Below are positions 43,601 to 55,592 of a DNA stretch of 64,000 nucleotides, one piece after another. Every line of letters begins with the position of its first letter. The first letter of the stretch is position 1. Source of the stretch: Symsagittifera roscoffensis (Eukaryota > Xenacoelomorpha > Acoela > Convolutidae). The stretch spans positions 32,416,141 to 32,480,140 of the forward strand of contig NC_087071.1 in assembly GCF_963678635.1 (NCBI RefSeq). Reading direction: 5' to 3'. Both the position numbers and the translations under genes were made by a program. The notes below the pieces were generated by a model, which saw only the letters and a list, made by a program, of their open reading frames with translations, was not told where the DNA came from and did no database searches.

Positions 43601-46600
43601 AGTAACCTTACGGTTGAACAAATTTTGACAAAAAATGGCCTTAGAAAAAGAATAGAAGTGCTTTAAAAGGTTAAGATGATTCCTAAATTCAAGTTTACAA
43701 ATCATGGAATCACGACTTCTGACTACTAAGAATTACAAAAAACGGTCATATCAAACAAAAGAACCAGTTGCAACGAAAAGAGAAAAACTAACTGAAAGTA
43801 AAAAAACCAGCCTTCCGAATCTCAAAAGTTGCAACAAGACAACTGTTAGCTCCCCATTTGCGTTGAAATCGAGCATCCGGTGGACCGATTGGGGGCAAGC
43901 CTAAACCCTCCTAAAGGTTGCCCCATTTGAGATATCAGGACTGGTTTTTTAAAGCTAGGATGGTGCAATTTGACTACTGCAATTCATTTTGATTCCATTT
44001 TTTGTTACGTTTGAACATGAATAGTTGTGTGTCATCTGAAAGAAGTTTTTTTGCTGTTTTAGCTGGTGTTTGCCAAAGAATATTGGAAGATTTCAAAGAT
44101 TCTTCAAAACGATTCAAAGACTCTTGAAGAAAAAAAGGGCAAAGATTTTGTGAGAGCTTTTTGATGATATGCAAATAAGATTGGCGATTTGATTTTCTGG
44201 GTTTTCCAGCAAATTGAACCGTTTTGGCCTGCTTATTGAGAAAAAACCTCAAATTTTTTGAAAAAAAAAATAGGAAAACTCTTCAGAATTCTCAGTTTTA
44301 TTCTCGGCCGCGTTCGTTTTGCTTGGCATTTTTTCTTCAAATTGAAAAGAAGGCTTTTGATACGAAACAATGAAATTTTGATACTTTTTTTTTCATGTAT
44401 TTGGCTTATTTTGTATGATGTCACAAAATGTGGAAAATTCGTCTTCACATCTGTCAAGAGTAAATGGTACCTGAGACTGCGATGCTTGGACTGTGTTTCG
44501 CATTTTAAAAAGTGCAGTGTTCCGTGGCGAGATTTCCGGTTCGAATAATAAATTTGTGACATCCTTGTCTCTATCGTGTGCGAACTTATATCCTTAGATA
44601 CATAATTTAACTAAATTGTATATTTTCAATGTCATAGGCCAGTTTTTCCACACAATTTATTACCAAAAACAATATCAAAAAAATAATTGACCTGAAAGCA
44701 ATTAGGCCGGTTCATGGCCACTTAGGTTGCTCAAGGACCAATGTCATCGATATTGCCAACGTTTTGGCATTTAAAATTAGATCCGAAAACATATGCCCGG
44801 TTTCGAAAGGTTTGTTTGGAGAAAAAAGGATGAAAGTTACATGTTAGGCTCTCTCATAGAAAAAAAATTTATGGAAAAGAAGTGCAAGAAATATTATAGG
44901 TTTTAACTCCTAAACGTTGTTTCAGCATTCCAAAATTCATTTAAGTGCTTTTTTATACGAAACAGTTTTTTGAAATGGAGCGATGGATGCTTAGGAAACT
45001 CATGATTGAAGTTAAAGAGTGTTAAGACGAAGAATATTCAGCTTTTGCAGGGAAAAATTCCCCAGCAATCAGAGGTTTTAACCTCCTTTATTCCCAGCAG
45101 TCGGAGCGAAAGCTAACTTAAGCAATAATTTCTGTTCGTAGCATGACGATGCAACAAATACTGATGCTTTAAAACTTTGTTTTGATTCAGCAAAATGTGG
45201 AATGGCTTCAAAAACTTAGATAAAAAATTCATTTGGGGCCCAATTTTGATTTAAAATACATTTTTGAAATACTTAGAAATTAAAACCTGCTGACGAAGAC
45301 AAATTTATTGCTTAACAGAAGAAAAATGGGTCGCAATGTTTTAATGTCATCAACTATAAAAATTTACTGACAAATTAGCTGCTTAGAATGGCTATTGAAC
45401 TCCGCCTAGCTTCAAAAAAATTTAGAAGAAAAAAAGATGCATCTGTGGTAAAGCTGTAACTGAAGATAGAAATCATGGCTTATCTTGTCTGCAAAATGTA
45501 AGGAGATTCTCTAGAAAACGCGAATAAGAAGCAAGGTTTCAACTCCAATTTCTTATCCGTTTTAGAGCCGCGACAGCTCCACAGGAAAGACTAGATGCGA
45601 CAAAACGTTTTGATGGTTGTCCTGTAAGTTTTTGGTGGGCAGTTCGTATGGAATGTAATAGCAGTTGAACCTCTGCCCCTTGTAAAAATATCACAAGCTA
45701 AATTCTTAATAAGTGAACAGCGGCCAACGAGGCGGAGGATCATGAAACTGACAAAAAGAAAGATTTACTCAATGACAAACTTTTTCATAGGATCGCTGCC
45801 TTTGTTCTCTGATCTAATAAACAAAATTTTTTTCGAAGATTCTTTTGTTTGCAAGAGAACCAGAAAAATACAAAAACGCACCCTAGCATAGGTTTGAGGT
45901 AAATCCAAAGCCTCATATCAGGTCTTTTTTCAGTTTCTTCCACATCCGGTTTACTCTGAGCAGGTGTTATTTTTTGTTTCGCATTGACTTAATTATTAAC
46001 CACCTGACTCTACTAACTTGTAAGAAAAAACATTTAATTGCAGAAAAAAAGGTGTTGCATTAGTACATTATCAGTGTAGAAACTATTTTAGTTCTAAAGT
46101 CACCTTACTTATTTAAACATATATTTGAGTAAAGGAGTTATAAACTCAATCGAAAGAGTTTATATGATGCATCAAGTGGACAAGAATTGCAATGTATGAT
46201 CGATTATTTTCGAGATTATTATGTTTTAAAATTTGCCAATCGGGAAGATTGTGATTGAGAAAATCAACCCTTCCAAGTGGTGAAAAAGATGCTTCTTCAA
46301 CAAAGATCGGTGATCAACATGGGTCTGCCGTTGGACTATAGAACTGTATTTTATAAAAATTTAGTTTTACCAAGATCTTATTTCAATTTCTGGATATGAG
46401 GAGCTACGATTCAGGAAAAAGTCGATCCAACTCCGATGGATAAGGTATTTTTGACTACCGAACAAAAAAAATTAATGATGATATGAAGCCCAGTTTTTAG
46501 CAGAGCCTTCGGGGATACTGAGACACAGCCATGAGTTCACTATTCTTGCATGTAACTAGTTGATTTCAATGTTTCAACCGAATGCTTATAGACCGTAAAA

Positions 46601-46890
46601 CGTTCTTTGAACCAATCTTAAGACAAACTAATTTGAATTGAATTTTATAGTACATAGCAGCAAGTATTTTTTGTCAAGTTGTACATTCTTTATTTTCCCT
46701 AGTTAATTTCAATGATGGTTTAGTGTCGAAATGTTGGTTACCACGATCATTTCTGGCCTTCTGATTTTGTTTATCAAAACTATCTTTCTCTCTGTATATA
46801 CAGATTGCGAACGCTGCAAGTGGATAATGATAAAAAACAGGCAGCATTCGCAACCTGTAGTGCTAGGATCAATCTCTAGCTTCTACGTTA
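40657..46890. other. Unassigned region
   Basis: No exon chain, domain motif or terminal repeat can be supported apart from the foldback hairpin at 42.17-42.41 kb. The part from about 41.7 to 43.9 kb has a higher G+C content and a more codon-like texture than its surroundings, with many stops in all frames. It could be an old, unrecognisable retroelement. Confidence 0.35.
42173..42412. repeat. Foldback inverted repeat, arms of about 100 bp
   Basis: The left arm (about 42,173-42,277) reads GATGATTGAGTTTGACTA, then CCAGAAAACCAAGCAACC, then GACATGCATTCGCTCGA. The right arm (about 42,303-42,412) carries the reverse complement of each in reverse order with several mismatches. The spacer is about 25 bp. 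The RNA of either strand would form a long imperfect hairpin. No flanking target duplication was seen. Confidence 0.75.
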
Positions 46891-46899
46891 CATATGTTC

Positions 46900-47445
46900 A
46901 GATTCTAACAAAGTTTCCTTTAAAAAATTTCCGTGAAAGGCCGCCCGCACCCGGAATTTCGGAAAGCTATTGGTTGAAAAAGATATCCATCATTAATTAA
47001 ATCTCTATATTTATCTGATTTGCCATCTTTTCCATAACCGGCGCCATTCCGGGGTTACAAACCAATTCCGCATTGACTTTCAAGTGGGCTAGGAATTCAA
47101 CTACCATTACATCCTACAAGAGCTGCTTACAAACAAAATCTGGCTAAAAAATTTGATTTTTGTTCTTCTTCTTTTGTTTTTTAATGATAAAACAATTTTG
47201 AAATTTCTTATTTGTAGTACCCAAGGAACAAAGGCGCAGGCAAGTATAAGTATTTCGTTTTAAAAAACTTTTTTTTACGACCTCGAAACTTGAAACTGCT
47301 CTTCCATCTTGAGTTGCGAGATAAGAGATCAGTCAAACAAACAATCAAACTTTTAACAATAGAAGCGCTGCACATTAGAAAACCGAGGCCAAGGAACAAC
47401 ACGCGTGATGAGATCAAGAGTAGCAGGCTGACATTTCATTTTTAG
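46900..47445 (+). mobile_element. Second Penelope-like relic, fragment
   Basis: The start matches the relic at 1.85 kb (GGCCGCCCGCACCCGGAATT and a GGTTGAAAAAGATATCCATC block against GGTTGAAAAAGATACCCATC). The end at about 47,340-47,445 reads EALHIRKPRPRNNTRDEIKS, which aligns with EALHTWRERPRINTRDEFRS at the 3' end of the first relic. Much of the middle is missing. Confidence 0.6.
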
Positions 47446-48048
47446 AGCAAACTACTATATCGATAAAAACTACTATATCAATGAAAAACTTTTGAAATGG
47501 AAATATGAAACAGGGTACATAAAAAACGATTCAAAAATCTCAGAAATTTAAAAGAAAAAAATTTGAAATTTTAACCTAATAATGCTTAGGTTTGATTGAT
47601 GGATAGATTTCAACTTTTGTTTTAAACCATTTTACGGTCTTTTATGATGTTTTAACGTCTGTTCTAAGATTTCTAAGTTGATGAGAGATTCAGTTTCAAA
47701 AACTTTCGAAATCATTAGTTAACATTTGTTTGGTATAAATCTCTGATAAAACGGTAGCCTCACATCAGATTATTCATTTTGAGTTTTTTTCAACTCCGGT
47801 TTGTTTTGTACAGCTTTTACTATTCTTAATTCGGTGGTTCGACTTCCAATCATCTAGATCTCTTTACTTTTGAAATCATAGACTAAGATACTGGTGTGAC
47901 ATTATGCATGTCAGCTCAATTCGATTTTTTTTGAAGTAAATCTCACATTATTAAAACAGTATATCAAATTGAACTAGGAAGAAAAAAGGGTTAGAAAATT
48001 AGTTTTACCTACCTGATGATGCTGGTTATACAAAAATTTTAATAATTT
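47446..48048. other. Unassigned DNA
   Basis: No feature can be supported between the Penelope fragment and the decayed retrovirus-like fragment. Confidence 0.4.
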
Positions 48049-48760
48049 TTAATTTTGAAAATTATAGAAATTTTTTTTTGTTAGTTGTGAATTAACTGCT
48101 GGATCTGTGTCGCTAGATGAATCTTCCCGATAGCAGATGACAGCGTAATCGTAGCGTGTTATAGAAAATTGGAAAAATTTTGGTGCCATAAAACAATTAG
48201 GTACATTCGAGAGACCAAAATTAAGTACAGGCCAGAGTCCAGCAAAATGTTTAAGCTGTATTGAGTCAGTTAGTTGATGTAGCATGGTTATATAGAGTTC
48301 ATCGTCTTCAACTTTGCGTTCAATTATCTTTAGAGGGTTAGTGAATTTGTAAAATGATAGCAAGGAGAGGGTAGTGAGGAGACTGTGTTCATCAACGTTG
48401 GAGTCCCGTTGGCTGTGGGGTTCAGTAATAATAAAATAGTATAAGACGAAAATTGTAGATTTTCAAGCAAGAATAGCAAAAAACTTTCAAGCAAGTTTGA
48501 GTGTGTAGGCAGATTATTACGGAGGAGTCGTGATGAAGAAGATAGATTGAGTAAACATCGAGATGGGTTGGTGGGTTAATTTCGTGTTATGAGAATGCGT
48601 TGTGCACGGGTGGGAGCAATATGGATGGATGATGCTGATGTTTCTGATGGTGAGGCTCATTGTCTGTTGTTGATCAGTTTTACGAATTTGCTGCTGGAGT
48701 TGGATGAATTCGCCGAGGTCGTGCTCTAATTGGTCATCTGTCATAATGGATTGCTCCAAA
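48049..48760 (-). pseudogene. Broken homologue of the 601-residue post-env gene
   Basis: Two open pieces, 48,363-48,049 and 48,759-48,517. The first contains FYKFTNPL, MLHQLTDSIQLKHFAG and FSITRYDYAVICY, which align in order with the middle of the 601-residue protein. The second contains DLGEFIQLQQQ, close to ELDNFITLQQQ in that protein's N-terminal part. The sequence is well diverged from the young element, so this is a different, older member of the lineage. Confidence 0.6.
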
Positions 48761-48959
48761 AAATGTGTGGTTCATTAGTGATATTTTTTGTCAGAGTGTA
48801 CTGTCACTGTTTTCTGGAAGAATTTTCCAATCAGTTTGTCCGTTATTCCTCTTTAGTTTAATTGGTATGTTAGATTTTTATTGTCTCTTTTTTGATTTGT
48901 GGCGTGTTCAGGAATGATGAGTTTTGTTATTTTTTTATTATTTTTTTTTCATATTCAAA

Positions 48960-49711
48960 TAAGATTGCGGAATATTGGGTTTTAAATTGTGGTTTCCAAT
49001 ATTTACATGCGAGTTCCATTTCTGGGTAGATTTGAAAACGTGTTAATTTATTTTACTTTCCTCCCAAATTTCTATAGGGGCTTATAGGTTGCTTTTATCG
49101 TGTGGATGATCTTAGTCGCTTTGTATTTATTCCATGAATTATGTTTTGTGAAATTTAATTATTTGTGCTTGAACTTTAGCAATTTGTAAAGTGGTACATG
49201 GGTCTTCAGGGAACTAAGCAATGGTTGCATGGGTGCGAGTTGTAGGGCCACAATGTCTTTGAGTTTTCTAGGAACTTAAGCGAATGCCTTGTTATAATAT
49301 AGTGTCGTCCTCTAAATCTCGAGTGATTTGAACTTGTTCGAGTTGTCTTTTTCGATCAACATTTTTTTATTTCTTGATATCCAACGTTTTTCGTGCTAGC
49401 TTTACAACTTGACAGGTCACAGAAACCATTGTGTGGTTTTCAGTTTCTTCGTGGAGATCTTAAATTAATCGTCGGTGTGCGCCATGATAGGGTTTTTTTT
49501 TGTCGAGTTGTACATGACCTTGATTTTGCTCAAGTTGATTCTGATATGTTGAATCTGGAAAAATACCAAACTTTTCAAGTGTTCGGGCCTTATCTTTGTT
49601 TTTTGTTATTAACTTCTGGAACAGAAACATTTCAACAGTATCACTATGTATAAATAAGACAGAATCACTTCCTTCTTGACAGCTGGTCATAATAGTACTA
49701 CTTTCCCACAT
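48960..49711 (-). pseudogene. Broken homologue of the envelope-like gene
   Basis: On the minus strand, 49,711-49,460 reads GIFPDSTYQNQLEQNQGHVQ and KKPYHGAHRRLI, which match residues about 157-188 of the intact env (VFSDSVHQSQLERHQGH, YPYNGAHGRL). Further matches (QGIRL, PTTRTHATIA, FPEDPCTT, KLTRFQIYPE) continue to about 48,960 with several stop codons. It corresponds to the central ectodomain. The C-terminal half of env is absent, so the post-env homologue lies directly beside it, implying an internal deletion. Confidence 0.75.
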
Positions 49712-50390
49712 AACCTCTTTGGGAAATTGGTCAGTAGGGGCATACCGATCTATTATTTTGACATGTTTCTCGATACACCATTACTATTCCTTGAGCACAG
49801 TTTTTTAAAATATTTTTTAAACTCAAGCAAACGCTTGTTTCAAGTTCCTTTTCTTTCCTATCTAACTCGCAATAGTGATTGTTCCGTTTTTTTCTCAAAT
49901 CTGTATCTGTTTACTACTTTTCAATCTATGCTTTAAAATAATGTGTTGCATCCTATTGATTCCTGGTGTTGGTGAAAAAGGCAGGTGAAAAGGTAAAACT
50001 GTGCTGACGATTGACTCCTGTTGTAGTGGTTTGGGATTTCGAATCACTTATGGCGTTAAATTTGTTTTTTTTTGCCTATTTGCTTCAATATGTACTTTTT
50101 TGGACTCGGCTCTTTTTGGCCGTTTTGGTTCCTTGACTTGTGAAATGCAGCTTCGTTTCTGTATTTAAACCAGCAAAGCTTGTGTTATAGGTTATAGTTT
50201 GATTTACTTTTTTTCCAACTTAAGTCGCAAATATTGTTGCGACGCAAATATTGTCGCGACAAAATGTTGTTCATTTTGAAAGTGTTCATTTTAATCAATA
50301 ACCAGCTATTAAGTACAGCCAATGCTAAGGATATTACCACGAAATATTTTATTACAAATAGCTCTTTAGCTTCAAGGTATCATGGATTTG

Positions 50391-50462
50391 TAGCGTAGAG
50401 GCAGGGAAGGAGACCCGCAACAAAATATGAGGGTTCGAACCTGGGCAGGGTCGAATATTTTT
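50391..50462 (+). repeat. tRNA-derived SINE-like fragment
   Basis: TAGCGTAGAGG fits a polymerase III A box and GGTTCGAACC is a perfect B box, about 40 bp apart. The arms do not fold into a convincing cloverleaf, so a tRNA-derived SINE or pseudogene is more likely than a working tRNA. Confidence 0.45.
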
Positions 50463-51299
50463 ATTGAACTTTTTCGTATACTAGTTAAAATAAGTCCGCT
50501 CTAGAAATTGAGGCATATTGGTAAATTTCTATTTTTTAAATTGACTGGTACTGCTAATGCGTCATAATTGGCTTGCGTCACTTAGCAATTATGTTGAATC
50601 ATAATTGGGGTGCGTCAATGAATTAATTTTGTAGGCTCAAAGTTTTACTCCTTCAGTTTTTCTCAGGAGCGTCAAATTTTTGCTTGTGTATGCGAAGTGC
50701 AACTTCGTCTTTGTGTTGAAAGTTGTATATGCACATAACTTTTTTTTGAAATTTTGACTGATTTCTGTGCTAATAGTACAGAATATTCCAACCACTTTCC
50801 CAAAAACTTTTTTTCTAAACTTGTCGTTGATTTTGATTGTAGCGTAATAAGAGGGGTCAGGCGCTAGCTTAGGTTATGCAAAAAAAACCTTAAACAACTG
50901 CGCTCGAAAAATAAATATAAGCTTGTTGTTAAACGATATTGAATCAAGTTAATTTCAGATTTTTTTGACAAAAAGAGCTTACTGAAGCTTCCATAACTAC
51001 TAGTTTTCCCGGAGTAAAGTTTCGTATTTCACTTTGAAAATGAAATGTTTCTCAAACTAATACAATTCTAGCTCAAATTTAAACTAGCTCAATTTAAGAC
51101 AAAAAGTATGAACTGAAATGTCTTTTTCTCGATACTGAGAATAAATGATTTTTTTTAAAAACCATTTAAGTCACGACTCAAAGGTCTTTGTTATTACATA
51201 GCTTTCAACCCATTATGATAATTACACAAGTAATCTAGCCAGCTTAATGTTATTTTAAGAATCGAATTTTACCAGCCCAACTATCAAATAAAATTGCTC

Positions 51300-51382
51300 A
51301 TTTGGTGGCCTTTTTGCTGCATGGCATCGGCAGTTCAATAGCATTGGTTCGATAGGAGGTTTGATTCCGGCATAGAGCAAAG
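51300..51382 (+). repeat. Possible member of a second tRNA-like repeat family
   Basis: Contains AGGAGGTTTGATTCCGGCAT, which closely matches AGGAGGTTTGATTCCCGCAT at about 54,643 and 59,871. The GGTTTGATTCC core is B-box-like. The A box is not clear. Confidence 0.35.
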
Positions 51383-54300
51383 CTTTTTTCTCAAGGCTTT
51401 ATTGGTGACTATCGTTTACAAATTTTCCAACTACCGCAGCGAAGATGCGAGGTCGTGAGACTCGTATTCTCCAGGTCGGCGGTTCATTTATGGCACTGCA
51501 AAAATTGTATTTCTATTGTTTGGTTTGCTTTTTATTTCCTTATTACCTTCCTTTGCCTTTTATTAGCTTCTTCTTGCCGTTTTTTCGATTGCATTTGAGA
51601 AACACGTCTGAAATTTCCTGCTGTTAATTTCTACTGCTATTATTTTTCTCCTTCAGTGCAGATATGTCCAGATATACAAATAAATGTCTCAAATCAGATA
51701 TACAAATGAATGTTTCAAATCAAGTTTTTTTTTCAACTCCTCAATAAATTTTATCGCAGTTTTTGAATGGTTCTTTCAATTGCAGTTATATTGTAAGTTT
51801 TTTTATCCCAAGTTTTTTTATCAAGGAACGGTGGCCATGTCTATTTAAAAAAGATTTTATGCCAGAGATATTAAAAAATTATAGCTTTTCCCTCAGTTTA
51901 GTTTTACCCGGGATCATATGCGTATGTTTTTACCACAACTCGAGCTAAGCTCCGCTTTGCCGCTGAGTAAGAAAACAGCAAAAATAAACTAGCCACAGAA
52001 AATGCGTCAATCGAAAAAGCAGAGCAAGTATTTCTTGGATACGTGGGTTCTATTTTTTTCAGTAGGGTTATGTTGCTTAATTTATGGACTCAACTTGGTT
52101 TGTTTGAGCAAGTTTATCAGTTTCTTTCAAAAAAGGGATACATTTTAATGTAATATGCTTTTATGGTCTTATATAAAAGTTGGGTTCTTGTTCTTTCTTG
52201 ATAGTTAGATTTCTAAGACTGTCCAAGTTACGCTCCTTAAGGCAAAAATTGCCAATAAGGCGAAAACTGGAAATCACTTAAATTTTCAAACGCGGTTTAA
52301 TCGCATAGAAAAATCAAAAGAATATAAAATTTTTTTGTCTTCAATTTGAGTTAGTTTAATCATATACACAAAAAAGGACTATTATGACTTTTTAATAAAA
52401 AGTTTAATTTAGAATTGGTTCTTCTACTTCCAAACGTATGAAAACTTTGTTTACACTTGCTTGCTAGCAGGCTCATTGTGTTTGTTTGAACCTGCTTGTT
52501 TTCCAACCTATCTCATTTTTCGTATGCATAAAATGTGGGATGTTTGACGTTTGTTAAATTTCTTTAAAAACCCTGAGAGTTCTCTAAAAGAATTCTCTTC
52601 AATTTAATAATTGTTTTTGGTAGAAAAATGATGGGCAAATGTGATTTCGTTGGAATCTGCTGGGCTGAAAGTGTGCGGGATGATTCTAGTATCTTCAACA
52701 AAACTCCTTGATTTAAGTGCAAAGAGATCACAAACAGAAGGTTTTTTAAGCAGGTTTGATTTTAACTATATCGAAGTAATTTCTCTTTTAGCTGCTTTTG
52801 GTGAGTGGTTTTCATTTCGAACGTCATATGATATCATTCTGCTATTTATTTGTCAGGTTCAAATTCAATCTATTTGTGTTATTTTTTTCCTTCACCCTTT
52901 AGATGAGACCAAAAAATTTCGAAAAATGATTACACAAACGTAGCGTAGTGTCATTTTACGATATCCACTTTCTTCACTCCATGTAGCAAACAAATTTGGT
53001 GGCAATTTTGCATGTCTAAATCTATGTTTTTTTTTGCTTTGTATCATCATATTTTTATACCTGGTTTATGGTCATGATTTTTTGTTTATTATAAAAACAG
53101 GTGTTATGAAAATGTAGAGAAGTTATTTTATTATGATTAATTTTTGCGACTCCTTAAACAGCTTTTGATTTTTTGCTGAAATTTCATTTTTTCTTCAGAA
53201 CTACTTCATCACAAAATTTGTACTATTAGAATGACCGGATATCACCCCTGTTCGCTTTGATTTCATATTTCCTTAACTACCCCGCCAAATTTCAATCAAA
53301 ATATCTGGCGATAAAATTTTTGGTTAAGCTGTTACGCCCTATTGACTTACGAAATTTTTTTCGGCTTTTTCGCCTTTTTCGAAAATCAATTTTGCCTTTT
53401 TTCAAATTTACATTCCAAATCTAAAATTATGAGTTCAATTGCATAAATTAGGGCTAGAAATTGTCGTTCCCTAAACTAGTTTTTAAAGAAAAAAATATTT
53501 GGCCATAAAAACTGTCGAAAGTGGGAAAATTTACAGTTTTTTCTGAAAAACTACACAATCTAATCTGAGATAAACAGTTTTTTTGGATGAAAACGTTTTG
53601 TGAAATTTATTATAAAAAACCAAAATCAGTTTAATTTTTTTTTCGTTTTTTTTTTTTGAATTTTTTTACATTTCCCAAAAGCTACCATGTGAACTGTGAG
53701 ATTAGGAATTCAATCTGTGAAGCAGTCAATAAAAGTTTTCTCGGCAAAATCACTTGCGTCCTGATTTTTGCAGAGAAAGTTTTTTGTACGTAAAATTACG
53801 AATTAATTAAAAATTGAAAAAATTTGTACGAATTTTTTTTCGTAAATTCTGACTGTCATTTGGGTTCATTTGTCAAAAATTACTCTGGCAATTGTGAGTT
53901 AAAAAATTCAATGGAAAAATCACGTGCCAATTTTTTTCTGCTACACAAATAACCCCTACTTTTTGTAGAAAACAAAGTTGAATTAAGAAAAACCAATGTT
54001 TTGAAAAATGACAGTTTTTGAAAACATTTCAGCTTTTCTCAAAAACTACCCTGTCAAATCTAAGTTTAAGGGTTTTATCGGAAAATCGGTTGCGAAAGTT
54101 TTTTGATTTCCTCAAAACTAGTTGAACTCTGAGATTTCAAGCGAAAGAACAATCTATAAGGGTATGCCCTGCATAAGTGATTTTTCCTAAACTTGTTAGG
54201 ATTCCACTATGAAATTACGACATATTTAACCGTTTCAACCATTTTCTGATTTCTTCAAATTTCCCAAAAACTACCATGACAATCTTGATGTAGGGAATTC

Positions 54301-54574
54301 AATCAAACAGATCTTTCAATATCCGCTGCAAATGCGTGAATTTGTAATTTTGGTAGTTATTCGCCAATTTCCATTTTGGTAAATGTCCAACTTTTGACGT
54401 TGTGGCACATCTCCGCTGCAAAGGCATGTATTTGTAATTTTGGTAGGTAATCGCCAATTACTATTTTAGTAAACGTTCAACTTACAAGACCAATAACGAG
54501 TTACCTTTCGCATCAGCCCTTTTTAAAAAAACTGTTAACAAACATTACCATCTCCAGCGAGGCCCTTTGGGTTT

Positions 54575-54675
54575 CATTATTGTTTACGGATATGGTGCAG
54601 ATGCTAGAACGGGTGACTTTTAACCTCGATAAAGGGTTAAAGGAGGTTTGATTCCCGCATGTTGCAGAATTTCAA
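54575..54675 (+). repeat. SINE-like piece within the tandem unit (also at about 59,790-59,892)
   Basis: CGGATATGGTGCAGATGCTA followed by AGGAGGTTTGATTCCCGCAT, a B-box-like core. It occurs in both copies of the large duplication and in part at 51.3 kb. Polymerase III origin is inference. Confidence 0.35.
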
Positions 54676-55592
54676 TTATATCATTTTTTTCCGTTTTTCA
54701 TATTTAACACTTTTAGAGCTCTATACCCTTGTTTTGCTTGTGCTTGCGAATTTTGAGTCTCTTTTTTTAGGTGCAGTTTTTGTATTTGGAAAATTTTGTA
54801 AATAAAATCAAAAGTAATCAAAAGGAACTCTTCTAGAAAATGTCACTTAGAGCACCAAAAGACTTAAATTTAGCCTGATTTCAAGCGTCTCAGAGCGAGG
54901 AAAATTAACCATTGTTTATCTATTCCCTTGCAGAAAAAAAACTTTGAAAACAAAAACCGGATTGGCCGATGAAGGAGAGAATAAAATGTGTTTTTTAAAT
55001 TAATTTTATTAAAAATCACAGCTTGTCGTTCGATTTTTTTTGTCAAAAAATATGAAGAGACATTTCCGGAATTACTTTAAATTAACTACTGAACACTCTA
55101 TTTATCAGATGATTGATGTCTGGACTTTGTTGTTGGCGCTTTCGAATTAAACTGTGAGAAAAGTACTTGCTATAATATTAACCTTGCGATGAGCAAGGGT
55201 GTTGCAACCATGTCCCAGGCATCCTTTCCCTTGCTCAAAGGATGACCAAAATTTTGATGATCGCCTCTTCTGTTTTTTCCTCAGCTAATGGACGACAATG
55301 TGTGCGTGTCCTATGTTGGTTGTATATATACCAACTCCGATTTCAGTATATCTGATTGTTTTCCCTTTTTTTATTGGGCTTGAAATAATTAGGCTTATAC
55401 TATCGGTTTAGCGGCCTCACTTTCAAAAGCTTGAATAGGAAAATACATTTTAGTCTTATTGTTTTGAGGGGGACATTAAAATTTGCTTTTAACTTTGTTG
55501 CTCAAGAATTGTTGGCTTTGTTACCACTTTGTTAGACTTGTTTGACTCTAGTGTTACATTCAATTGTCCTACTTGGCATATTTTACCAGGGA

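Larger units (their letters stand above)
49712..53681. other. Unassigned region with scattered SINE-like pieces
   Basis: No supported coding region. It holds the two tRNA-related pieces listed separately. Confidence 0.35.

Noticed and set aside
43704-44562. Lysine-rich and aromatic small frames on both strands
   Set aside because: They overlap each other, have no splice-site support or recognisable motif, and A/T-rich composition explains them.
54590-54670. A possible functional tRNA gene
   Set aside because: A B-box-like core is present but no cloverleaf with a plausible anticodon stem can be drawn. It is repeated as part of the large duplication and at 51.3 kb, so a SINE-like repeat is more likely.
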